From an uncultured Clostridia bacterium (lineage in GTDB: Bacteria > Bacillota > Clostridia > Oscillospirales > Ruminococcaceae), in assembly GCA_947624375.1 (NCBI GenBank), contig CANQKD010000013.1:1-64000 (forward strand): a stretch of 64,000 nucleotides of DNA, written 5' to 3'. Shown here piece by piece: positions 54,268-62,641 of this stretch. A program made the translations under genes and the position numbers. Every line of letters begins with the position of its first letter. The stretch's first letter is position 1. The notes under the pieces are model-generated. The model did no database searches and was not told the DNA's origin. It saw nothing but the letters and a program-made list of their open reading frames with translations.

Positions 54268-55713
54268 ATGAAAAAATGCAAACAACTGTTGGCTGTAGCA
54301 GTGGCTGTAATGTCTGTAATGTCGCTTGGCGCGTGCGGAAACTCTGACAGCTCGGCGGCGGTATCGAGCAATACAGGCGTTGAACTTGATTCAGAAAGAG
54401 CCGAGCAGCTTGAAAGCGCTGTTGAGAACATTGACTGGGGCAACACCGAGCTTGCAAACACCACGCTGAAATGGCTTGCACACTACGACATAAACCCTGC
54501 TGACGGAAAGACCGAAGACCCTGCCATAAAACTGTTCAAGGACAAGTATAACGGCACTATCGAATGGGTACAGGCGACCTGGGAGACACGCTATACAAAG
54601 CTGGCTTCTCTTGTTTCTTCAAACGATTCGCCGGATATGTTCCCGAGCGGTGATATGGACGCGTTCCCGAGAGGCGCTATTGCAGGAATGTTCCAGCCTA
54701 TCGACGATTACGTTGACCTGAGCACAGAATACTGGGCTGACGTAAAGAACGCGTGTGACGTATTCACGGTAGGCGGCAAGCACTACATTGCTGTTATCGA
54801 AGTTGTTCCTGACATTGTATGTATTTACAACACCACATTTATTGAGGAACACGGCTACGAACAGCCTGCCGACCTGTATGAAGCAGGTGAATGGACATGG
54901 GACAAGATGAGAGAAATGGCTATAGATTTCTCTGACGTTGACAAGGAGATGTACGGCTTTGACGGCTGGTGGTGGTGGAAAGCCTTTTCCCACACAACGG
55001 GTGTGCCTATAGTCGGCTATGAAAACGACAAGCTGACAAACAATCTTGAAAACGCTGACATACTTAAAGCAGAGAACTACATTTACGACCTTACAAAGGC
55101 TAACGTAAAATACCCTGCGCACCTTAACAACTGGCACGTAAGAGGACCTAACGATGAGGGTACTATAGGACTTGGACAGGGACTTACACTGTTCTGCCCA
55201 TGCGGACTCTACGAAATAGAAGATGCTCCTGCAAACACAGAGCTTATGGGCGATATTTCAGCAGGTGAGGTAATGTTCGTTCCGATGCCTTCGCAGGACG
55301 GCTCTGACCCGTATATGCAGTCACGTGCCTCGGGTTATCTGCTCGTTGCAGGTTCTAAGAACCCCGAAGCTTTCGCGGCATTCATGCTTTGCAGCAGAGT
55401 AGCCACCATGGATGAATCCGTAAAGGATATATATCTTTCGACTCTGACCGAAGACTACGGCTGGACCCAGGAAATGATAGATATGCGCGAAGAGTGCTAC
55501 AGACTGGCAGCAGAGAAGCCCGTATTTGAATTTGGCGATGCTATATCGCAGGAATTCAGCGATGTATACGCCAACATAACCGATGCCACATCCAAGACCA
55601 ACGGCGATGAAAAGACATGGGCTGAAGTAATTTCCGAAAACAACAACGGCGTAAACTACTATCTTGACGATGCTAACAAACAGCTGGCTGATGTAGCCGC
55701 TAAAAATCAATAA
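54268..55713 (+). CDS. Sugar ABC transporter solute-binding lipoprotein
   Basis: A 481-residue family 1 extracellular solute-binding protein: signal peptide with lipobox L-G-A-C (Cys ~23), then a two-lobe binding fold with KLFKDKYNGTIEWVQATWETRYTKLASLVSSNDSPDMF and GEWTWDKMREMAIDFSDVDKEMYGFDGWWWW. The aromatic run probably lines a carbohydrate site. No permease or ATPase genes are adjacent, so transport subunits must be elsewhere or it may act as a surface glycan-binding protein. AAGGAGG precedes the ATG. Cotranscribed with the lipoprotein at 55738. Confidence 0.88.
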   Translation: MKKCKQLLAVAVAVMSVMSLGACGNSDSSAAVSSNTGVELDSERAEQLESAVENIDWGNTELANTTLKWLAHYDINPADGKTEDPAIKLFKDKYNGTIEWVQATWETRYTKLASLVSSNDSPDMFPSGDMDAFPRGAIAGMFQPIDDYVDLSTEYWADVKNACDVFTVGGKHYIAVIEVVPDIVCIYNTTFIEEHGYEQPADLYEAGEWTWDKMREMAIDFSDVDKEMYGFDGWWWWKAFSHTTGVPIVGYENDKLTNNLENADILKAENYIYDLTKANVKYPAHLNNWHVRGPNDEGTIGLGQGLTLFCPCGLYEIEDAPANTELMGDISAGEVMFVPMPSQDGSDPYMQSRASGYLLVAGSKNPEAFAAFMLCSRVATMDESVKDIYLSTLTEDYGWTQEMIDMREECYRLAAEKPVFEFGDAISQEFSDVYANITDATSKTNGDEKTWAEVISENNNGVNYYLDDANKQLADVAAKNQ

Positions 55714-55737
55714 TAAACACTTTGGAGGTAATCAACA

Positions 55738-56595
55738 ATGAAAAAGAGACTTGCACTTCTTGCTGCACTTGTAATGGCAGCATCTACATTCACCGCTTGC
55801 GGTGACAGCGACAGTTCATCTGCTGCACCTGCGACAGACAACACTTCATCTGTAGCTGAGACCACCACTGCTCCCGAAGAGAGCACCCCCGAAGAGACCA
55901 CCGCTGAGGAAACTTCTTCCGAGGCTGATGCTTCTTCAGAAGATGCTTCTTCCGAAGGCGATTCTGCTACCGATTCCGAGGCAGGCAGCGACTTTGAGTT
56001 CAACGGCACACTTGAAACAACGGGCGACTACCCCGGCGACTGGGCATCTGCTCCGTTCATCATCGACAATGAGGGCAACACTTCAGGTCAGTTCGATTAC
56101 ATTTATCTTGAAGACTTCAAGGACACCGGCTGCACGGTCACTATCAACTACACCATTGACAAGAAGATAGATATGCAGAACCCCGATGCAGGCAAGACAT
56201 TCTATGACTTCTATTCTGTTGCTCCGTGCAGTGCAGGCGCAACCGGCTGGCAGAAGCTTTATGAAAAGGATCAGTCATTTATAACAGGCTATGAAAACAA
56301 GAAAGATGTAGTTATCCCCGATCCCAACGACGACACCAAGGAGATAGTAAAGGAAGACTACGACAAGGAAGCATATATGCAGGACGATGGATTTATCGTT
56401 GTATGTGCAAATGACGACGGCACATGGAACGAAGAAGGCACTCTGACATTCAACCTTTCACCCGAGGCTATACAGTTTGTTCTGGCTGACGTTGCCACAA
56501 ACGATGACGGCTCACAGTGGGGCGGAATTATATTCATGGTACACGGTATCATAGTAAAGAGCGTTACCGTTGCCGCACCCGAAGCTGCTGAATAA
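55738..56595 (+). CDS. Surface lipoprotein with beta-sandwich, carbohydrate-binding-module-like
   Basis: A 285-residue lipoprotein: lipobox F-T-A-C (Cys ~21), a Thr/Glu/Ser-rich stalk to ~85, then ~200 residues with a beta-rich, aromatic pattern (FIIDNEGNTSGQFDYIYLEDF, GWQKLYEKDQSFITGYE, GSQWGGIIFMVHGIIVKSVTV) like the jelly-roll carbohydrate-binding modules of Ruminococcus glycanases. No catalytic domain. It follows the sugar-binding protein by 24 bp, with GGAGG before the ATG. Glucan binding at the surface is inferred. Confidence 0.65.
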   Translation: MKKRLALLAALVMAASTFTACGDSDSSSAAPATDNTSSVAETTTAPEESTPEETTAEETSSEADASSEDASSEGDSATDSEAGSDFEFNGTLETTGDYPGDWASAPFIIDNEGNTSGQFDYIYLEDFKDTGCTVTINYTIDKKIDMQNPDAGKTFYDFYSVAPCSAGATGWQKLYEKDQSFITGYENKKDVVIPDPNDDTKEIVKEDYDKEAYMQDDGFIVVCANDDGTWNEEGTLTFNLSPEAIQFVLADVATNDDGSQWGGIIFMVHGIIVKSVTVAAPEAAE

Positions 56596-56618
56596 TTTTA
56601 AGTATCGCAAATAACGCA

Positions 56619-56652
56619 ACACCGTTGGGAGAGCCTCCCGGCGGTGTTTTTG
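56619..56652 (+). terminator. Terminator after the 55738-56595 gene
   Basis: ACACCG-GGGAG pairs with CTCCC-CGGTGT, then TTTTTG. Confidence 0.8.
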
Positions 56653-56713
56653 CGCTGTTGAAAAATACGAAGCTGTGTGGTATAATGGGTATAGTTGATT
56701 TTATATTGAGTAT

Positions 56714-57346
56714 TATTTGCGCTTACGCTGCTAGAGGCAAGAGATTCAGAGGCAAGAGGCAAGAAATTGCTTTTTATAGTTTAGTGCCGTCTTTTCAAAA
56801 CCAAACATCTTGCCTCTTGCTTCTTAGTAGACCGCAGGCATGGTGATATAATGCAATGCCGAGAAAAATATTTCTAACTTCTAACCTCTAATTTCTAACT
56901 TCTAATAGGGCAAGATTTAATTTTGCTGCTGTCGCAGCTAACCTGCGGAGCTGTTCATCGTCCCACTTTGTTTTGGTTTTCTTCTCATTTTGAGAGGGCT
57001 GATACGTTTGCGCGCTCTACTTGTTATGGATTTTTCACATTGTACGGCGTTCCAGAATGGAACGCGGAAAGAGAGCTAAGGTTTTTTCAAAGGAAAATCC
57101 CTCTCTTGCAGGGATTTTCCTCTTGTGAAATAGTCCACCGGACTATTTCACAATTCACCTTTTTCGGAGCGCCTGCCGTATTGGGGTTTCGCCGTCTGCG
57201 GACGGCGCCGAGGGTTTCACCCTCGACCTGACGACCCTTTTGAAAAAGGGTCGATCGAAAACTTTTAGTTTCTTGACAAGACTTGAAACGTTTGCGCGTT
57301 GTGGGGCGGTGGTGCGCTCCATGCGCTGCGCGTAAGCGCAAAATAA
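56714..57346. repeat. Mosaic hairpin element F
   Basis: Left end TATTTGCGCTTACGC (~56713-56727); right end GCGCGTAAGCGCAAAATAA (~57327-57345), its inverse. Inside: a GGCAAGA-heptad hairpin (56732-56827), a TTCTAAC-heptad run (56871-56907), GCGTTCCAGAATGGAACGC (57047-57065), the CTCTCTTGCAG-core stem (57091-57121), the AGTCCACCGGACT-core stem (57123-57153), CGCCGTC/GACGGCG (~57190-57207), GAGGGTTTCACCCTC, and the CGACCC/GGGTCG stem (57232-57253). The right ~200 bp match the left part of element E in inverted orientation. Confidence 0.78.
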
Positions 57347-57376
57347 ATTATATATCATTTACAGGAAGTGCATATT

Positions 57377-58054
57377 ATGAAAAACATCGGCAGGAATATT
57401 ACAAGCGCTAAGGCTTTGTGCGCTATGGTGGATAAGTACGGCTTTTTGCCCCTTTTTAAAAACAACATCGAGGGCTTTTCGGTCGAGGAGCACACACCGC
57501 CCCGGCTTTGGTTTGCCCCCGACGTTGACGGCCCGTGGGAGTGGAAAGGCCCTGTTATCCGCATGGCAGGCTGCGCATACGGCAAGTTTTTCAAGGGCAA
57601 GGCAGGGTTTATAAGCATGAAGTGGTTTCCCGACTTTGCAAACTACCGCCGCGACGGCTACGACTTTGATGCGCGCTTTGACGATGGGTTGGCGAGATAT
57701 TCGGACAAGGTGATATTTGACGCGCTTTACGGCAGCGGCGATATGCTCTCTCGCATATGGCGGCAGAAAAGCGGCGTTAAAAAGCGCGGCGAATTTGATG
57801 CGGCAGTAACTCGGCTGCAAATGCTGTGTTATGTTACCACCACCGACTTTGAATACGCCGTTGACAAAAACGGTTCGCCATACGGCTGGGGGCTTGCGAG
57901 GTATTCAACGCCCGAGGAGCATTTCGGCAGCGCGTTCACTGACAGAGTATATCAAAAAGAGCCCGAAGGATCGCTGGAAATAATACTAAAGCATTTGCAG
58001 GGTATTTTCCCCGACGAAGACGAAAAACAGATAATGCGCATTATAAAAGCATAG
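57377..58054 (+). CDS. AlkZ-related protein of unknown function
   Basis: A 225-residue soluble protein. The pattern LVDKYGFLPLF-like opening (MVDKYGFLPLFKNNIEGFSVEEHTPPRLWF), WEWKGPVIRMAGCAYGKFFKGKAGFISMKWFPDFANYRRDGYDFD and YGWGLARYSTPEEHFG matches proteins commonly labelled 'AlkZ-related', relatives of winged-helix DNA glycosylases. I see no assigned active site, so DNA repair activity is unproven. AGGAAG lies 8 nt before the ATG at 57377; the GTG at 57368 overlaps the ribosome site. It is 10 bp before the response regulator and may be cotranscribed with it. Confidence 0.65.
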   Translation: MKNIGRNITSAKALCAMVDKYGFLPLFKNNIEGFSVEEHTPPRLWFAPDVDGPWEWKGPVIRMAGCAYGKFFKGKAGFISMKWFPDFANYRRDGYDFDARFDDGLARYSDKVIFDALYGSGDMLSRIWRQKSGVKKRGEFDAAVTRLQMLCYVTTTDFEYAVDKNGSPYGWGLARYSTPEEHFGSAFTDRVYQKEPEGSLEIILKHLQGIFPDEDEKQIMRIIKA

Positions 58055-58064
58055 GAGTGAGGTC

Positions 58065-58748
58065 ATGTCTGCAAAGTACAGAATATTTATAATAGAGGAC
58101 GACAAGGCGCTTGCAAACGCCATGGAGAGGAGCATATCTTCATGGGGCTACGAGGTGAAAAGCGCTGATGATCTTAATATGAGTGAGCTTGAAAGCTTTT
58201 CGCCGCACCTTGTTATACTCGACATAATGCTGCCGCGCCGCAACGGCTATATGCTGTGCGAGGAGATACGCAAAAGCAGCAATGTGCCGATAGTTTTTCT
58301 GTCCTCGGCGGCGGAGAACATGAACATAATAATGGCTATGCAGTCGGGCGGCGATGATTTTATCGCAAAGCCCGTTGACAGCAACGTTCTTATAACCAAA
58401 ATACAGGCTATCCTGCGCAGGGCATACGATATGAGCCTCTCCCCTGCCCTTGAATACGGCGGTGTTTCGCTTTATATAAACGACGGCACTGTGGCATACG
58501 GCGGCAAACGCGCGGAACTTACCAAAAACGAGTTTCGCATATTGCAGACGCTGATGGAGCACAAGGGGAAGATAGTCAGCCGTGAAACGCTTATGCAGCG
58601 GCTGTGGCAGATGGATAACTACGTTGAGGAAAACACCCTTACCGTAAACGTTGCTCGGCTGAGAAAAAAGCTCTCCGATCTTGGCGTTGACGACTTTATA
58701 AAAACGCGCGTCGGCAGCGGATACATAATAGGAGGCGCTGAAACATGA
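58065..58748 (+). CDS. bceR: OmpR-family response regulator (BceR-like)
   Basis: A 227-residue regulator: receiver domain with IEDDKA, phospho-acceptor Asp in VILDIMLPRRNG and Lys in AKPVD, then a winged-helix DNA-binding domain (ELTKNEFRILQTLMEHKGKIVSRETLMQRLW, TVNVARLRKKLSD, KTRVGSGYII). It pairs with the kinase that overlaps it by 4 nt (ATGA). In Bce-type systems it activates the neighbouring ABC transporter; the paired TGTCAC sites before the transporter genes fit this. Confidence 0.92.
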   Translation: MSAKYRIFIIEDDKALANAMERSISSWGYEVKSADDLNMSELESFSPHLVILDIMLPRRNGYMLCEEIRKSSNVPIVFLSSAAENMNIIMAMQSGGDDFIAKPVDSNVLITKIQAILRRAYDMSLSPALEYGGVSLYINDGTVAYGGKRAELTKNEFRILQTLMEHKGKIVSRETLMQRLWQMDNYVEENTLTVNVARLRKKLSDLGVDDFIKTRVGSGYIIGGAET

Positions 58749-59740
58749 CGAAGCTTTTTGCAAACTATCTGCGGCAGTACCGCCTGCTGCTGTGGCTGCT
58801 TCTTTTGTTCACCGCAGTATTTTATGCTGTACTTTCAGCCTACGGCTTGCCTGCGGAGGCTGCTGTGTACTCCGCTTTGCTGTGTTTAGCGGCTGCGGTT
58901 GTAGTAATAGCTGTACATTTTATTACATATAAAAAACGGTATGACATACTATCACGCGCGGCGGAGGATATAAGCTTTATGAACTCGCTGCCTGTCGGTA
59001 CTTTTGAAAATATATCTCCCACAGAAGAAAAGTACATAGAGATAATCGAAAAACTTACAGAAAAAGCAAGCGATATGCAAAGTGAAATGCGCAGGCTGCA
59101 AACCGACAGCGAGGACTTTTACACGGCATGGGCGCATCAGATAAAAACGCCGATAGCCGTTATGAAAATGACTTTGGAGCAATACGACACAAAGCAGAGC
59201 CGCGAACTTCTGATGCAGCTTTTCCGCATTGAGCAGTACACCGAAATGGCGCTTTACCAGAGCAGGCTGGGCGGCAGCGATCTGAGCATAGAAAAAACGC
59301 CGCTTGACGGTGTTATTCGCACCTGCGTCAGAAAGTATGCGCCGCAGTTTATTTCAAAGAAGATACGCCTTATCTACAGCGGCAGTGAAAGCGCCGCTAT
59401 AACAGACCGCAAGTGGCTTGGGTTTATTATTGAGCAGCTGCTTTCAAATGCGGTCAAGTACACCGAAGAAGGCAGCGTTACAGTTACCGCAGAGGGCGAA
59501 AAAATAATCATTGAGGACACGGGAACAGGCATATCTGCAAGCGACCTGCCGCGTATATTTGAAAAAGGCTACACGGGGCAGGCAGGCAGAGAAGAGGGCA
59601 GCAAGGCAACGGGGCTGGGGCTGTATCTTGCCAAAAAAGCTGCCGACAAGCTCTCGCACAAGCTGTATGCGCAGTCGCAGCAGGGCAAGGGAAGTATATT
59701 CGTTATAGACTTGCATATAGATAATATAAACTTTGAATGA
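58745..59740 (+). CDS. bceS: Intramembrane-sensing histidine kinase (BceS-like)
   Basis: A 331-residue kinase with two close transmembrane helices (about 12-32 and 38-57) and almost no external loop, typical of intramembrane sensors that rely on the BceAB transporter. The H-box is TAWAHQIKTPIAVMKM; the ATPase has EQLLSNAVKYTEEG, IEDTGTGI and KATGLGLYLAKK. Start ATG overlaps the regulator's stop. Confidence 0.92.
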   Translation: MTKLFANYLRQYRLLLWLLLLFTAVFYAVLSAYGLPAEAAVYSALLCLAAAVVVIAVHFITYKKRYDILSRAAEDISFMNSLPVGTFENISPTEEKYIEIIEKLTEKASDMQSEMRRLQTDSEDFYTAWAHQIKTPIAVMKMTLEQYDTKQSRELLMQLFRIEQYTEMALYQSRLGGSDLSIEKTPLDGVIRTCVRKYAPQFISKKIRLIYSGSESAAITDRKWLGFIIEQLLSNAVKYTEEGSVTVTAEGEKIIIEDTGTGISASDLPRIFEKGYTGQAGREEGSKATGLGLYLAKKAADKLSHKLYAQSQQGKGSIFVIDLHIDNINFE

Positions 59741-59762
59741 CCACTGCTCTACCTTACAAAAA

Positions 59763-59817
59763 TGTCACACCATTGTCACCCGAATAGATTTTCAGGCGGC
59801 TGAAAGTGTGATATAAT
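59763..59817 (+). promoter_or_regulatory. Paired TGTCAC sites and promoter of bceAB
   Basis: TGTCAC occurs at 59763-59768 and 59774-59779, exactly 11 bp apart (one helical turn), the spacing expected for an OmpR-family dimer. A TATAAT (59812-59817) with a poor -35 (TTTTCA 59789-59794) follows, as in activator-dependent promoters. Confidence 0.55.
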
Positions 59818-59849
59818 TTTTGTCAGAAAGCAAAATGGGAGGTCATAAA

Positions 59850-60614
59850 ATGGCGATACTTGAAGTACAGGGCGTTGAAAAAATATACTCGCCGCGGTTT
59901 GGCGGCAGCAAGATACGCGCCCTGAACAACGTAAGTTTTACTGTAGAGCAGGGCGAATATGTTGCGGTAATGGGCGAGTCGGGCTCGGGCAAGACAACGC
60001 TTTTAAACATTCTGGCGGCGCTTGACAAGCCTACCAGCGGTGAGGTATACCTTGACGGCATACAGCTGACAAAGGTCAAGGAAAAAGAAATTTCGGCTTT
60101 TCGGAGGGATAATCTGGGATTTGTTTTTCAGGACTTTAATCTCTTAGACACATTCTCGCTGAGGGATAATATCTACCTGCCGCTGGTGCTGCTGGGGCTC
60201 GACCACCGCGAGATGAAAGAAAAACTGTCGCCCATTGCGAAAATGCTCGGGATAAGCGATATTCTCGAAAAATTTCCGTATGAGGTATCGGGCGGACAGA
60301 AACAGCGCGCGGCGGTGGCAAGGGCTATCATAACACAGCCGAAAATACTTCTGGCAGACGAGCCGACAGGTGCTCTCGATTCGCGCTCGACAGACAGCCT
60401 TTTGCACATATTTTCGCTGTTAAACGCAAACGGGCAGACGATAGTCATGGTAACGCACTCGGTAAAGGCTGCCAGCCATGCAAAGCGAGTGCTTTTCATA
60501 AAAGACGGCGAGGTGTTCCACCAGCTGTATCGCGGAGAGATGACGAGAGAGGAATATTACAGAAAGATCTCAGAGGCGCTTACGCTGATAATGTCGGGCG
60601 GTGAAGAGCTATGA
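59850..60614 (+). CDS. bceA: ABC transporter ATP-binding protein (BceA-like)
   Basis: A 254-residue ATPase of the MacB/BceA class: Walker A MGESGSGKTT, Q-loop GFVFQDFNLLD, signature VSGGQKQRAAVARAI, Walker B LLADEPTGALDSR, H-loop MVTHS. It drives the large permease BceB in peptide-antibiotic resistance and signalling. GGGAGG lies 7 nt before the ATG at 59850; a start further upstream would overlap the promoter. Confidence 0.94.
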   Translation: MAILEVQGVEKIYSPRFGGSKIRALNNVSFTVEQGEYVAVMGESGSGKTTLLNILAALDKPTSGEVYLDGIQLTKVKEKEISAFRRDNLGFVFQDFNLLDTFSLRDNIYLPLVLLGLDHREMKEKLSPIAKMLGISDILEKFPYEVSGGQKQRAAVARAIITQPKILLADEPTGALDSRSTDSLLHIFSLLNANGQTIVMVTHSVKAASHAKRVLFIKDGEVFHQLYRGEMTREEYYRKISEALTLIMSGGEEL

Positions 60615-62584
60615 ACGGTAAAAATCCCACCAAAAAAGGCTTGTATGCTCGCCTTGCTGCTGACAACATACGCAAAAATGCGCAGCTTTATATTCCCTAC
60701 CTTATAACCTGCTGCCTTACCGCTGCGATGCTGTACATCATAACGTCGCTTTCGCGCAACAAAGGTCTTATAGGTATGCAGGGTGACTACGCGCTTTTGG
60801 AGATACTGAGGGTAGGCAGCATAATAACGCGGATATTCGCATTTATCTTTCTTTTCTACACAAACAGTTTCATATCAAAAAAGCGAAAGAAAGAGTTCGG
60901 TCTGCTCAATATCCTCGGCATGGAAAAACGCCACATAGCAAGGGTGCTTTTTATGGAAACGTTTTACAGCGCGGTGATAAGCCTTGTGCTTGGCTTCGGC
61001 TCTGGCATACTGCTTGACAAACTGCTTTTCATGCTGCTGAGGAAAATGCTCGGCGGCAGCGTAAAGCTCGGGTTTTACATCTCGCGGTACTCGCTTGCGG
61101 TGACTGCGATATTCATGCTGATAACATTTCTGCTGATATTTTTAAACTCGCTGCGGCAGATGCACTTTGCACAGCCTGCGGAGCTTATGCGCGGTTCACA
61201 GGTCGGCGAAAAAGAGCCCAAAGCAAAGTGGCTGATGGCTCTTCTGGGGGCGGTACTGCTCGGCATAGGCTACTACATTTCTATAGTCACAAAAAGCCCG
61301 TTAAAGGCGATAGAGCTGTTTTTCATAGCGGTGCTGTGCGTTATTATAGGAACGTATCTGCTGTTCACATCGGGCAGTATAGCGGTACTTAAAATACTGA
61401 AAAGCAAAAAGAGCTATTACTACAAGACGAAAAATTTCACCACCGTTTCGGGGCTTATGTACCGCATGAAGCAAAACGCTGTGGGCATGGCAAACATTTG
61501 CATACTTTCAACAATGGTGCTTGTAATGGTATCTACGACTACTTGCCTTATGGCAGGCATGGAGGACATAATAAAAACGCGCTACCCGTATGATTTTATG
61601 GTATCATACGGCACTGCAAAAAGTATTGATATAGAGAACATACTCAAAGAAAACGGTGTCAACGTTACAAGGTCGCAGAGCTACACTTCGCTTGAGTTTG
61701 GGGCATTCTGCAAAGATGGCAGGGTATACGCCGAAACTTCTGCACACAGCAGCGCTTCTATTGATGATGTATACGAACTGGAAGTGCTAAGCGCGGAGGA
61801 GTATGGCAAACTTGTCGGCGAAGATATTTCTCTCTCAGACGGCGAGATACTTTTCTACAGCAGCGAAAAGGGTCTGGACTTTGAAAACCTTGATCTGTGC
61901 GGAAAAGATGTTACAGTGAAAGAGCAGCTGAATAGCTTCCCGAACGAGAAAACATACAATATAACGCAGAAAATGGGAGTTGTTGTCAGCGGTGACGACG
62001 AGGTGAACCGTCTGTGTGAGTATCAGCAAGGCGTTTACGGCGAGAACGCTTCGTTTATACAAAATATCTACAACTTTGACGTTGAGGGCGGCGGAGATGA
62101 GAGCGTGAAACGTCTGTTGGAAGTCTGCCTTGCCGACAGCGGCCGCTACATGATGATAGATGCGAAATACAACGCGCACGACAGCTTTATTTCTCTGTAC
62201 GGCGGACTGTTCTTTCTGGGAACGTTTTTAGGAATACTGTTTGTTATGGAAACGGTGCTGATAATCTACTACAAGCAGATCTCCGAGGGGTACGACGACA
62301 AAAAACGCTTTGAGATAATGCAGAATGTCGGCATGAGCCGCGCCGAAGTAAAGCGTTCAATACACTCGCAGATAGTTAAGGTGTTCTTTCTGCCGCTGCT
62401 TACCGCAGGGCTGCACACGGCGTTTTCGTTCCCGCTTATTCGGCGGCTGATGCTTATGATGAACATGAACAACGCTAAGCTTTTCGCGCTGTGTCTGCTT
62501 GCCTGCTTTTTAGCGTTCGCGGTGCTGTATGCGATGGTGTACTCGCTGACGGCACGAACATATTACAAAATAGTCAGTAAATAA
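60611..62584 (+). CDS. bceB: ABC transporter permease (BceB-like)
   Basis: A 657-residue FtsX-type permease with ten predicted helices and a large extracellular domain of ~200 residues between helices 7 and 8 (about 315-530), the hallmark of BceB sensors. Early motif KKRKKEFGLLNILGMEKRHIARVL. It starts 4 nt inside bceA. With bceRS it should sense and counter cell-wall-active peptides such as bacitracin or lantibiotics; the specific drug cannot be told. Confidence 0.92.
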   Translation: MNGKNPTKKGLYARLAADNIRKNAQLYIPYLITCCLTAAMLYIITSLSRNKGLIGMQGDYALLEILRVGSIITRIFAFIFLFYTNSFISKKRKKEFGLLNILGMEKRHIARVLFMETFYSAVISLVLGFGSGILLDKLLFMLLRKMLGGSVKLGFYISRYSLAVTAIFMLITFLLIFLNSLRQMHFAQPAELMRGSQVGEKEPKAKWLMALLGAVLLGIGYYISIVTKSPLKAIELFFIAVLCVIIGTYLLFTSGSIAVLKILKSKKSYYYKTKNFTTVSGLMYRMKQNAVGMANICILSTMVLVMVSTTTCLMAGMEDIIKTRYPYDFMVSYGTAKSIDIENILKENGVNVTRSQSYTSLEFGAFCKDGRVYAETSAHSSASIDDVYELEVLSAEEYGKLVGEDISLSDGEILFYSSEKGLDFENLDLCGKDVTVKEQLNSFPNEKTYNITQKMGVVVSGDDEVNRLCEYQQGVYGENASFIQNIYNFDVEGGGDESVKRLLEVCLADSGRYMMIDAKYNAHDSFISLYGGLFFLGTFLGILFVMETVLIIYYKQISEGYDDKKRFEIMQNVGMSRAEVKRSIHSQIVKVFFLPLLTAGLHTAFSFPLIRRLMLMMNMNNAKLFALCLLACFLAFAVLYAMVYSLTARTYYKIVSK

Positions 62585-62590
62585 GCAAAT

Positions 62591-62623
62591 AAAAAACGAC
62601 GCGTACTTTTTGGGTACGCGCCG
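62591..62623. terminator. Bidirectional terminator
   Basis: CGCGTAC (62600-62606 region) pairs with GTACGCG around a TTTTTGG loop. Leftward it is followed by TTTTTTATT and serves gpmI; rightward it serves bceB. Confidence 0.75.
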
Positions 62624-62641
62624 ATTTATTTTCAGACTATG

